A stretch of DNA of 64,000 nt from Tridacna crocea (taxonomy: Eukaryota > Mollusca > Bivalvia > Cardiida > Cardiidae), in assembly GCA_943736015.1 (NCBI GenBank), contig OX031060.1:18987231-19051230 (forward strand), in the 5' to 3' direction. Of the stretch, positions 45,881 to 56,835 are shown piece after piece. The position numbers and the translations under genes are program-made. Position 1 is the stretch's first letter, and each line of letters opens with the position of its first letter. The notes beneath the pieces are model-generated. The model was given only the letters and a program-made list of their open reading frames with translations. It had not been told where the DNA came from and searched no databases.

Positions 45881-47605
45881 TGCGGACGGTATATATCAAG
45901 ATCATACTGCACAGGACGTGCAGTCTGATCTTGGATCAATACCGTCCCTTTGCATAAACAGGAATAATATCATAGCAATCTTCCTAAGTTTCAGCTGATC
46001 GTGTTTTCGTCCGTCGAAATAAGTCTAGATCATGTTTTTGGCGCTGAAAGTGTTACCAATTCTTTAAAATAAAAGCGTTGAGAACGCTGAAGTGGTATTT
46101 TTCAAGGAAGCCGTTGTTCCAAGAGCGAATGACTGCCACCAACGATAATTCATTTTTCCCGACAGATTTTGTTGTTTGATGACAACTCTTTCTTATGGTT
46201 CGCCTGCTTCAAATTTGGATTGATTGATTGATTGCTTGATTGATAGTCGAGACGATGCTCAGCAGTGATAGAGGACATGAAGATGGTTATGTGGGAAAGC
46301 AGCCAGTGGCTTAGAAAGAATATTATGCAGAGTACTAGTAAAAGAGACTCCTTGAAAGCACTGGCCGCTGTGATATAACTGAAATAAGGTTGAAAATGGC
46401 GTTCAGTCAACAAATAGTCTATACGGATAAATCTAGAATCCTTTCTTCTGGTGGTCGGTCATGGGTGCCTAATCAATTTAAACGTCCTATTTCATTTATT
46501 TAGCTGTCCTCTATCATAAAATAATCTATAAATACCATCTGGACTTTGTGATAAAATCTTTATAGCAAAAATACAAAGCAAACCATCAATACGGTTTTAA
46601 TACATCTTTTTATTTATCAATAAATAGGTAATATTTTTTTAATAAATAACACAACGTTTTGTAAAGACCGGTCAAAATTTAGGTAACTTTTACAGGAAAA
46701 AATTGACACGAAACTGATTACAGTACGTTATGATTAAGTATTATTATACAAGATAACACATCCCTACTCGTAAAGTCACGGCCAAGTTCCTCGATGAAGC
46801 ATATTAATTTCAAAAGTCGCCATTTAATGGTGATAAATTATATAAATTCGTAAAATGTTTTGAGAAATTTATCTCTATTTATCTCTATTTCACAAGTAAA
46901 CTTATTCAAACATCCATGCATATTAATGTTACTACTGCAAATAAAGCGTTGTCATTCTCACTTTCATTGCTAAATATTCGGGATTATGTGTTATTGTTCA
47001 CGTTTGTTCCTTGTCTAAAAACGAGGAAGTCGGTTGCCCTGCCACAGGATTGGTTTTGTTTGCAAACTTATAACCCCATCACATCTTACTCGTTCCCACT
47101 CCGTTCCGAAAATTGTTGCCGATTGGACTTTAAATGTGTTCGGACGTAATGGACGTATAGGCAACCTTTTACGATTTGTTTACGAACTTAATGAACGGGT
47201 TAGGACGGGAAGGGTGTCTCAGAACTTGGAGCTTGCTCAAAACCTTATGCCGTCCAGCACGTCTCGTAATTTAACGGGATGATAACGTATTTTAAATGAA
47301 ATGGACGTACCACAAACGGAACTACCGTACTTCGACCTAAATAGAGTCGTGCTGCAGTCAGGCATCAATTTGGTAGTGCGTTTGCATTTTAGCGACCTAA
47401 ATTACACGTCCTATCCCGACCGCAGCCCGGTTTACGATTTCGTTGAATGGAGTAAGACTTCCTAAGAACAGGATTGGTATAACATGGGCTTCAGGCATTT
47501 TTAGAAAAAAAATCACGTTCTACCCGGACCGCAACCCGTTTTCCGTTTATGTCAGGATGGGGTAAAGCGGTATAAGAACTAGTTTGGTGTGACGGGGGCT
47601 TTTAC

Positions 47606-47826
47606 CCTTTTCCAAACGACAAAATTTTGAACTGGTCGATATCGAAAGCATTTGCAGACGACAAATTAATTGTGACTGAAAATTTGAAATTTGTTTTGTG
47701 AATGGTAAAAAACATTCTGGGAAAAGGAGATCATGCTGGTTACAAGCATTTTTTCCTTTCCCACAATGTTTTCTAAAGACCTCTTCCTGAGGTTGGCCAA
47801 AAGTAGGGATTGTGTGGTAATGGGTG
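47606..47826. mobile_element. family A MITE (unit 2)
   Basis: Counterpart of 34650-34839 retaining both hairpin arms with mismatches. Confidence 0.75.
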
Positions 47827-48233
47827 AAGGGAAAAAACTTTCACTTTTCCCAATGTGCTTCTTACAATATTTAAACTGCCATATCGCGGCAACCGCTTAC
47901 ATATTTATGAGCTTTCAGGACATAAAAAAAGATCACGTCGATTTTATAAGAATTTTTTAAATGAACCTTGATTAAAGAGGACGGCATATTGCTGTTTTAG
48001 AGTTTGGGCTAGAATATATGAGCCATGCTCTGACAAAAGGGGGCTTAGTGCATCTCCGTGACCCATGGTACCTAGCAATCCATGACATACTTGTGGATCC
48101 GTAACATCTGCATTTTTGACCTAACAGCCTAATCATGATATAGACTGGTCCTTGGGTATACACACAATTAACCAATATCGAAAAGTTTCGGCTCAGGTCA
48201 GCCTCACCTGGGTTGATACTTTTCGGAGATGCA

Positions 48234-48463
48234 TTAACTCTTTACCAAACGACAAAATTTTGGAACTATCCAAATTGAAAACATTTGCAGACGACAAAAT
48301 CAATAAGAATTGAAAATTGAAATTTGATTTGGAAAGGGTACGAAACATTGTGGGAAAAGGAGAAAATGCTGGTTACCAGCATTTTCTCCTTTTCTCACAA
48401 TGTTTTCAAAAGCACTCTTTCTCAGGGTCGTTAAAAGTAGGGATTGTGTGGTAAAGAGTTATA
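48234..48463. mobile_element. family A MITE (unit 2)
   Basis: Duplicate of 35710-35938. Confidence 0.8.
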
Positions 48464-48635
48464 AGCCCCCTTTTTACAGAGCATGTTTCATATATCAGTT
48501 AAAAAAGAAAAGAAAGGGAAAGTGTACATCCTAAAAAGGACTGCACATTCCGTGCAGTCTCACTTTTCTCTCTGGTATCCGAAAATGCAGCAAAAGATAG
48601 ATTCGTTACTGCACTATTTCATCATTCCGCTCTAC

Positions 48636-48867
48636 TTCAACCCTTTACCACAAAATCCCAATTTTAACGACACCAAGAAAGAAGAGTTTTGAAATATTGG
48701 GAGAAAAAGGAGAAAATGTTGGTCAAACCAGCATTTTCTCCCTTTTCCTTAAATGTAGTCGTGCCTTTAAAAATGTGAATTTCATTTCTATCGTCACATT
48801 TACTTTCTTGTTTTGCTAAACATGCTTTTCAGTCTGCATGGACAAGTCAATTTTGTCGTTTAGTTAA
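48636..48867. mobile_element. family A MITE, diverged (unit 2)
   Basis: Duplicate of 36109-36337; its right TTAA has received another family A copy. Confidence 0.7.
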
Positions 48868-49092
48868 CTCTTTACCACACGAGAAAATTTTAGACTTGTC
48901 CAAATTGAAAGCATTTGCAGACGACAATATAAAGGTGACTGAAAAATTAAAATTTGTTCTGGGAAGGGTAGAAAATACTGTGGGAAAAGGAGAAAATGCT
49001 GGTTACCAGCATTTTCTCCTTTTCCCACAGGGTTTTCAAAAGGCTTCTTTCTCAGGGGCGTCAAAAGTAGGGATTGTGTGGTAATGATTTAA
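48864..49092. mobile_element. family A MITE, unit 2 only (post-duplication insertion)
   Basis: TTAACTCTTTACCACACGAG to GGTAATGATTTAA, with near-perfect palindrome. Unit 1 has an uninterrupted single TTAA at 36334-36337. Confidence 0.9.
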
Positions 49093-49889
49093 AGGTTTCG
49101 ATAATTCTTTAATATCTGACAAAGTTTAAGCTGCGATAAAACTTCCCTGCCAAGCCACAGATGTTCTCGCCTGGACGAGCGGTTTTTTTTTCGGTATGTC
49201 ACAACAATGTCACAAATTCCATATCTCAAACAAAGAACTGGGTCTGTATGCACGGCGCATTCCCAAGAACCGTCTTAGTCTTATCCTCCAGAATTTTCTA
49301 ATCTTGAAAGAAACACAACTTCTGATTTGTTAAACCATTTGGTTTAGCCAATCAGAAGTTGTGTAACTTTTAGATTATGAAAGTCCCAAAGTGTAAGACA
49401 AAAAAAAAACTCTTAAAAATAGTTGGTGAATACGGATCTAATAGATTCTTCAAAATTTCTATGTCCCAAAATGATCGCTTCTCGTGACCTTTAGTTCTTT
49501 TTGCGGACAATGTAGATAAAGACCAGACTGTAAAAAGTTGCAGTATACTCTTTGATCTACGATCCACTACCCGGAAGCTAAAGTTAGACCCAAACCATCT
49601 TCAACACCACCGAATCTCTCTATTTTATAACCAGTGTCATAGTTCGGTGATTTCATAAAAGTTAAATGAAACAAATTTATGTAAGATAAAGGGTGTCAAC
49701 CGTATCGACCGTAAATATTTTGATTAAAACACGCCACGATTTGTCATAAATCTAACCATAAATGGACAATTTCACGGACAGTTAAGTTACTATGTTACAG
49801 TACATCTCTTCAGTTTTTTTGTACATGAAGATCTACCTTTGTTTAGCCTGGTATCTTTTGTTATACTAGGATTCTTTATCCTGTAACAC

Positions 49890-50113
49890 TTAACTCATTA
49901 CCAAACGACAATTTCAGGTTTGTCCAAATCGATAGCATTTGCAGACGACAAAATAAAAGTGACTGAAAATTTGAATTTTGCTTTGTGAAGGGTAGAAAAC
50001 ATTGTGGGAAAAGGAGAAAATGCCAGCATTTTCTCCTTTTCCTACAGTGTTTTCAAAAGGCTTCTTTCCCAGGGGCGTCAAAATTAGGGACTGTGTGGGA
50101 ATGGGTTGGTTAA
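49890..50113. mobile_element. family A MITE (unit 2)
   Basis: Duplicate of 37137-37360. Confidence 0.8.
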
Positions 50114-50374
50114 AGATGGGTATTTAGATATAACACATCTCACCAAATTAAAAAGAATATATATCTCTGAAATTTATATAAAAAAAAATAGAAATCATCA
50201 ATAATTATTCGGGTATTTAGATATTACACATCTCACCAAATTAAATAGAATATACATGTATATCACTGAAATTCATATGGAAAAACAATACAAATCATCA
50301 ATAATTGAGAATCATAAAACGAAAAAAAAGATTTTTTTTATGGTGTTCCCTTAAAAGGCTTTGAAGCCTCTTTT

Positions 50375-50600
50375 AGTCTTTACCACACAATCCCGACTTT
50401 TAATGACCATAAAGGAGAATTCTTTGGAAAACACTGTGGGAAAAAGGGAAAATACTGGTAATCAGCATTTTCTCCTTTTCCCTCAGTGATTTTTACCCAG
50501 TCAAAGAGAGAAATCATCATTTTATCAATGTTTAATTTGTCACCTGCAAATGCTTTCAATTTGGTCACATACCAAATTTTTTCGTTTTGTAAAGGGTTAA
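50375..50600. mobile_element. family A MITE nested in repeat K (unit 2)
   Basis: Duplicate of 37626-37851. Confidence 0.8.
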
Positions 50601-51509
50601 GGTATATTGAGATTTCGCGCCAGAAATCAAAAAAGCATTGTGAGAATGTCAAGTGACTGACACGTGACTAATGACACATAAATTCCGTAAGATAACAAAC
50701 ATGTAATTATTTTCTATAATACGGTATCTTCTTCGGACGCTATGGTTGAAGCTTTGTCTGTTTATTTCCGGTATGTATATGAGCGAATTGCACATGTAAT
50801 CAAAGTACTGATAGTACTGAAGGCCAGGAAATTGAGGATACAAAACAACACAAGAGGTCAATTTTAATTAATACAAACAGGTAGACGGACAGGGATACAA
50901 GCGGATTCCACTAAGCCCCTGGAATTCTTGGTTTTAAAAGGAAATTTTGAACTGATACTAGAAAGCACCAGCCAGAAACTAATTAAGCCAGAGCTAGGCA
51001 CGTGCTCACAGTTATGGGGTGTTTGATAATGGCTTAGAATACTTAGAAATTTGTCATGCTTGTAAACAATCCCAAGTCAAAATTGAACTATTCAATCGGT
51101 GCAATACCAACTTTGGTTACCTAAATTTTCTGAGACATGTGATGTTTTGTAGTCCTGAATGACGTTATTTTTTACATTTATGACGCAAGAACATTTTTAT
51201 TTTTATTGATTTCAATGAAAATACATGTAAGATAGGTATCAATGTAAAATGTAATGAATAATAAAGAATGGAGTGATACGGCAGTTGGTCATGTTGTCTC
51301 TACCTTCCACAAGTCGACGAAATTTCGAACTGGTCATATCTGAAGGAAGTTGTAGATCAAAATCCAAAGTAGTTCTTCGTGTATATTGAAAAGTAAGATT
51401 TTGGGGAAATTGGGAGGAATTGCTTGTTACAAGCAAATTCTCGTTTAGCCAAAATGTTTTCTCAATAAAATACTGTGAAAAGGTTGGATTGTTTTGGGAA
51501 AACGATTAG

Positions 51510-53040
51510 GCTCGGTTTACCTATTTTACTTGCCTATTTTACGGACAAGTCACAGTGACTTGAGCTTCGATACTTATATCTACATAATATAAAAAGACGT
51601 TAATCCTAATTCATAATCGTTGTTCAAGGACAACTTGTGTCAAGCCCGCGAACACTTGACTCTCAAGCTTGACTTAGACCCTGGACCTGAATAAATGTTT
51701 GAAAGGGAACTTCTGCTCATGATCGAGAACAATGCATTATGCTAATTTATAACGGAATCTATCCAAAAATGTAGGAGTTATGGTTCGGACGAAAAATTGG
51801 CCTTCAATGTGGCCTTGATTTTCAACCTACTTCAACAGATATTTCAAATGGCACAATTATTCGTGATGGAGGTCAATTGTGCCAAATTATTTTGAAATCC
51901 ATCCACAATTGTAGAAGTTATGGACCGGAAATATTCGGATGCACACAAGCTCTAGTGAACACTAGAAATATGTGTGTCAGAGACACCGATGCCCCTGCTA
52001 AATGGTATTGGTCACAGGTTTTTCATATGACACTTGTAGAGAGAGAGAGAGATAAAAAAAAAAAATACATTAAATGACAAGCGAACGACTACAGAAAAAA
52101 ATTATAAGCATTTATTTGGTTTCAAATCAAAGTCAATCAAAGACATTTTTAAGAATCACACAGGTGTAATCTATTTGTGACAGGTGTAAAAGGTGTGAAA
52201 TATATCCTATCAATTTGAAATAGGCAGTATAAACAATGACAAAACTACCAAATAACCCTTGGATAAAGGTAACTAATACACATAATGTACATACTAAAGA
52301 CAACGAACTTTCAAAAATATTTTTATAGACAACTTGATTAACGATAGGGATGAAATTTGATGTTGGGGTCGATTTTTCTAAAATTTTATTTGGGGACGAT
52401 TTCTCCGGAGTGATAAACATAACACGGGCCAAGCAGTTTGGTAACGATTTCTCCAGGGGCCGATTTCTCCAGCATTCCGCTGAAGTACCCTAGATTTAGT
52501 CGATATGCATAAGAAAAAGGGATAAACATAACACGGGCCAATATTCTATATGTACTTTGCTTTATTTACAATCGCGTTTGTGACACATATGTTCAAATGT
52601 CAACACAACGTTCTATACAAACTCCGAGCAGAATTGTCGTTCGTTACTCTCACCATACATGAATGTGAAAGATCCGGAGTGCAAGAGAGAGCGTTATAGA
52701 TATTAACCGTATACAGCGCGTAGGAATACACAACTGTCGGATAAAGCTAAGTTTATTAGGTTACGCCTTTATTAGGTCAGTGTAAATGACAAAAACGGGA
52801 TAAAAAACACATACTCGTCAGTTATTAAAGGGTCGTAATACCCTTGCAATTCCATGGCATTTTGCAGATGAAAGCTTTGAGGATCGGAAAACATTTACAC
52901 CGTGTGATAAGCAATCTCTGTATATACTTGGGAAACTAGTTGTTTTGGCGGACTCAGCGATATAGAGTGGACACACCGTCCAACATTTTTGTCTGAATAG
53001 GCAGCTTACGATCCCTATAGGCAAGGGAATCCCTTAAGAG
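51510..53040. other. intergenic after the duplication, nothing firm
   Basis: Only a short stretch (ACTCCGAGCAGAATTGTCGT, about 52620) shared in reverse with 10495-10530 inside the long family C copy. No gene-like frame. Confidence 0.45.
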
Positions 53041-53461
53041 GGATTCCCTGGCCTAAAAATAGAACTCGTTTCCCGTCGGTGTTGACCTGGGGTTTTATGA
53101 ATGAAAAAAAAGGCTTTGGCAGTATAAGGATGATTTCTTTTTGTATTTTTGTAAAAATTTCGTCCCAAAATCTGATGGGCACTCTCTAATGATTTCCATA
53201 TGATATCAATTATTTTTTCAAATTTAAAGCAAAATTAATATATATTGTGTTCATCGTTGAAGTTTTTGAAAAGTGGTCCTCTGTACAAAAAAAATATATG
53301 ATCGGTTCTCTCCAAAGAAATACATATCGTGTACTCTTTTTTCCTTCCGAGGTGCACAGTGGCTTCATACGAGAAGCTCAAATTTGAAGTCAAATAAACG
53401 AACAATGTTCATACAAAGAGGGATTTCATTCATCTCTTTGATGCATTATATGCATGGCTTG

Positions 53462-53730
53462 CAAGACGCAAAAGGGGCATTCGGACATTTGCGTAAAGTG
53501 CCGTCTCGGATCAGCCTGCGCAGTCTGCGCAAGCTGATTCGGGACGGCACTGTACGACTACATTAGATTTAGTTCTTCAGTAGACATATGTAAAACAGAA
53601 AATTACATAAAAACGGAGTGTCGTTTCGGATAAGCCTGCGTGAAGTGCGCGAACTGCTCAGGCTGATCTGAGACGACACTTTACGCAAATGTACGAATTC
53701 CCCTTTTCGCGTATTGCTGGCCATATTATG
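53462..53730. repeat. two-hairpin CCTGCGCAG repeat
   Basis: Same layout as 3440-3730: GACGCAAAAGGGGCATTCGG at the left, GAATTCCCCTTTTCGCGT at the right, spacer TTCAGTAGACATATG. Confidence 0.75.
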
Positions 53731-53924
53731 CAAGTAGTCATATAATTCAGGATCCATAAAGTGCCCCTGACATATCGGAAACAAAGCTGAATATAGTTTG
53801 CATATATACTCGTATATACCATATTTCATTTAGAATCATGTAATCAGATACGCCCCCACCTCCAAACATGTTTGGTTTTTTGGCATGCGACGCATTATTT
53901 TGGGTTGGAAAAATACATAAGTGA

Positions 53925-54060
53925 TGCTCAGCTCTGTGAAAAGGGAGCTTGGTATGTTTGCAAAAGGCCTCGACCCAAGTCAGTCTGCGCTGACTTCGCA
54001 GGCTGTCCTGGGCCCAAACGTTTTGCTATTTTGGTCAAGTTTTTGCATGTCTAAGGACCA
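53925..54060. repeat. CCTGCGCAG-type hairpin, diverged
   Basis: CTCGACCCAAGTCAGTCTGC ... GCAGGCTGTCCTGGGCC. Confidence 0.6.
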
Positions 54061-54101
54061 GTGTACTTCTAGATTTAGTCCGTTGTTATTCAAAACTGAT
54101 G

Positions 54102-54740
54102 TTAACTCTTTACCAAACGACAAAAATTTAGACTTGTCCAAGTTCAAAAAGTTTGCAGACGACAATTTAAATGTCACTGAACGGATGAGTTTTGGTTTAT
54201 GATAGGGAAGAAAACATTGTTGGAAAAGGAGAAAATGCTGGTTACCAGCATTTTCTCCTTTTCCCACAATGTTTTCAAAAGCCTTCTCCCACAGGGTCGT
54301 TAAAACTTCACCTTCGCGAGCCAAGGTTACGATCACTACATGGATCTTCCCTTGGTTGATTGAGCCTCATTCGAGATTCCTGCGATGTGCCCTCTATTGG
54401 ATGCTGGTTATTACCCCCCTTTACATCATATTTCTAAAAGCCAATGAAATATCGTTTTACAAACCGCTTACGAATACATATGAAGCGATAAGAAGACATC
54501 CACGTGGATTTCCATGTTTACCTTCTATTCGAAAGGTAGCGACCTTAATCTATTTTTATCAAAGATGAAATGCTACGAGCGATTTCATTCGTTGCAGTTA
54601 GAGCTGGCTGCATCCAATGAAAAAGCGTATGGGGGAATGTAAAAATCAAGCTCGATCCGCCAAGGGTAGAGTAGCGCAGTGAATCGTCAGCCTTGGCTTG
54701 CGAAGGCGTTAAAACTTGGGATTGTGTGGAAATAGGTTAA
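54102..54740. mobile_element. family A MITE split by a family C element
   Basis: The left part is 54102-54308 (TTAACTCTTTACCAAACGAC) and the right part 54709-54740 (ending AATAGGTTAA). A 400-bp family C MITE sits between them. Confidence 0.85.
54309..54708 (-). mobile_element. family C MITE nested in family A
   Basis: Flanked by the 9-bp duplication TTAAAACTT (54300-54308 and 54709-54717). Ends CACCTTCGCGAGCCAAGG and CTTGGCTTGCGAAGGCG. Confidence 0.9.
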
Positions 54741-54924
54741 GGACGTAAAATACTATGCTGACCTGCTTGGTACAATGTATTAATTGCGGAGATGCATTTC
54801 GCCTCCTTTTGCCAAGGCATGCTTATAGGAACACCGGAAAAATAGGAAATGCTACAAAACATCATTTTCTTCTTGTTTTTTTTTTGCTTACAGTATTTCG
54901 TTATAACCGTTTACAGACAAACAG

Positions 54925-55277
54925 CGTTGTCTGCGCATGTGATATTCTTCGAAGATTTGACCTGTCTTATATGACGCATCACTAGCCCCGAAAGCGGGCA
55001 GACTGTAATAGTACGCTCTATAAAGTAGCAATGTTGAAAATAGCTTTTAAAAATACATTTGAGGAGAAATGAGACCTGCTTTAGCTCCAGATTTCTCTAA
55101 ACTGCTGACTATAGCTGAGTGAATTGCACGAGGTAGCATTTTTTTTAAGTAAACGTTTACTTTAGTTTGAAATTCAAAATAACGGTTGTCGCGTAGGAAA
55201 GTGGTTCGGTTCTGTACCCAGGATGCCCAAATTAGATAGATGAGTATTTATATAATGCCATCTAGCAGGAGATAATG
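54925..55277 (+). mobile_element. internally deleted non-autonomous derivative of the zinc-finger element
   Basis: Positions 54925-55102 match the reverse complement of 20841-21018, and 55096-55277 match the reverse complement of 17210-17395. At the join sits TCTAAAC, present at both parental breakpoints. The predicted size after deletion (357 bp) agrees with the 353 bp seen. The last codons of the parental ORF (CTATAGCTGAGTGA versus CATAGCTGAGTGA) are retained. Flanks GACAAACAG (54916-54924) and GGCAAACAG (55278-55286) look like its own target duplication with one mismatch. Confidence 0.8.
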
Positions 55278-55532
55278 GGCAAACAGTTTCATCATTTGAG
55301 CCACATTTGATTCGTCGCTTACAAATCACGGGCCTGATGCAGAAGTCAAGTGACATTTTTACCAAAATTGAGTTAAATGCATTTTTTCTTGTTTGTTTTA
55401 ATGGCCACTACAAACCTGCAAAACAGCAGCTCCCAAGGTAGATGAATAAGAAAATTACTGACCAATGACTAGTGCTTTACCAGTTATGCAGGAGGGGATC
55501 AAGTGGCAGATGACTCCATTCTGCACAAACGT

Positions 55533-55943
55533 CATCTCCGCGAGCCAAGGTTACGATCACTACGTGGATCTTACCGTTGCTGATTGAGCCCGATTTCGAG
55601 ATTCCTGCAATGCGCCGTCTATTGGATGTTGGTTATTACCCCCCCTTTACATCATATTTCTGAAAGCCAATGAAATACCGTTTTACAAACCGCGTACGAA
55701 TACAATTACTCAACATGAAGCGATAAGCAGACATCCACATGGGTTTCCATGTTTACCTTCTATTCGAAAGGTCGCGACCTTATTCTAATTTAATCAAAGA
55801 TGAAATGCTACGAGCGAATTCATTCGTTGCATTTAGAGCTGGCTGCATCCAATGAAAAAGCGTATGGGGGAATGTAAAAATCAAGCTCGATCCGCCAAGG
55901 GTAGAGTAGCGTAGTGAAACGTCAGCCTTGGCTTGCGAAGATG
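55533..55943 (-). mobile_element. family C MITE with perfect 9-bp target duplication
   Basis: CACAAACGT at 55524-55532 and 55944-55952; ends CATCTCCGCGAGCCAAGG and CTTGGCTTGCGAAGATG. Confidence 0.9.
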
Positions 55944-56104
55944 CACAAACGTATACCAGTAGTCTTACCAATATTTTATGATTCATTAAGGGTACAAGTG
56001 AAGCACTACAAAACCAGATAATGCTATGTATATGAACGAGTCTAAGGGTTTTTCGTATTATAAAGAGTTATAATTAAAAAAAATGGCTTATATTCAACAC
56101 AATA

Positions 56105-56262
56105 GGACCTTGCTGGCAAAACGCGAAAAGGGATATTTGGACATCTGCGTAAATGGTCGTCTTGGATCAGCCTGCGCAGTTCCCGCAGGCAAATCCGAAA
56201 AGACTCTTTCCGTGTTTATGTAATATTCTGTTTGCACAAGTCTACTGTAGCAAAAACTCTAA
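56105..56262. repeat. half of a two-hairpin CCTGCGCAG repeat
   Basis: AAACGCGAAAAGGGATATTT, one hairpin, then TGCACAAGTCTACTGTAGC; the second hairpin is missing. Confidence 0.65.
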
Positions 56263-56486
56263 TATAGTGCACGTCCTTGCATTACACGAAACCATTTTGT
56301 TTGTCATTTTGGCTGATGATAAGGTGAAATTGTCTTCTGGCGTACATTTATCAATAGACTAACGTATTGACTCATACCAGCCCACACGGAATGCTCAGGA
56401 TGACATGGAGAGATATTTGTATAGATGTACTGATAAACTTTTATCACAAAAAGTTTTTGACTCGTTTCCTTTACATTAAAGAGTGC

Positions 56487-56692
56487 TGGGCCCGTATTCA
56501 CCAATCATTCTTGAGAATATTCTTAGTATTATCAGTTTTTCAAAATTTGTAAGTAACACAACTTCTGATTGGCTAAACCGAATGGTTTAGCCAATCAGAA
56601 GTTGTGTTACTTACAAATGTAGAAAATTCTGGAGAATAAGACAAAGAACATTCTTTAGAATAGTGGGGAATACGGGCATTGAACTACTACTG
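56487..56692. repeat. palindromic repeat E just upstream of EGF gene exon 1
   Basis: Arms TTGTAAGTAACACAACTTCT and complement around CCGAATGG; ends GCCCGTATTCACC and GGGGAATACGGGC. It ends about 40 bp before the putative 5' splice acceptor of exon 1. Confidence 0.8.
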
Positions 56693-56734
56693 AAGTTATT
56701 CATACCCTTACAGACCTTGTTTTATCATTTTCAG

Positions 56735-56835
56735 GACAAAATATCACCTCAGAGACATGTGACCACAGCGGAAAATGGAAATGCCAAAGCTGAGTATCTT
56801 TCTCTTATTGGGATGCTGTCGACTTATTGCTGGAC
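56735..56835 (+). CDS. exon 1 of EGF-domain gene: signal peptide
   Basis: The ATG at 56775 (a second, in-frame ATG is at 56781) gives 20 residues with a hydrophobic core SIFLLLGCC and a small-residue end LIAG. The coding part ends at 56835, one base into a codon, followed by GTAAGC. A good acceptor (TTATCATTTTCAG) ends at 56734, so this exon may begin at 56735 with 40 nt of 5' UTR, implying an untranslated exon further upstream that I could not place. Confidence 0.6.

Larger units (their letters stand above)
38707..51455 (+). repeat. tandem segmental duplication, unit 2 (12.7 kb)
   Basis: The unit starts abruptly at GTTTGAAACCTAGGGG, which in unit 1 lies inside a tRNA-like SINE head, so the head is missing here. 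It ends at 51455 within a degenerate MITE. Unit-2-specific insertions are 45472-45880 and 48864-49092. It lacks about 13 bp at the position of the 3-kb insertion of unit 1 and an 18-bp hairpin half at about 48204. Confidence 0.95.
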
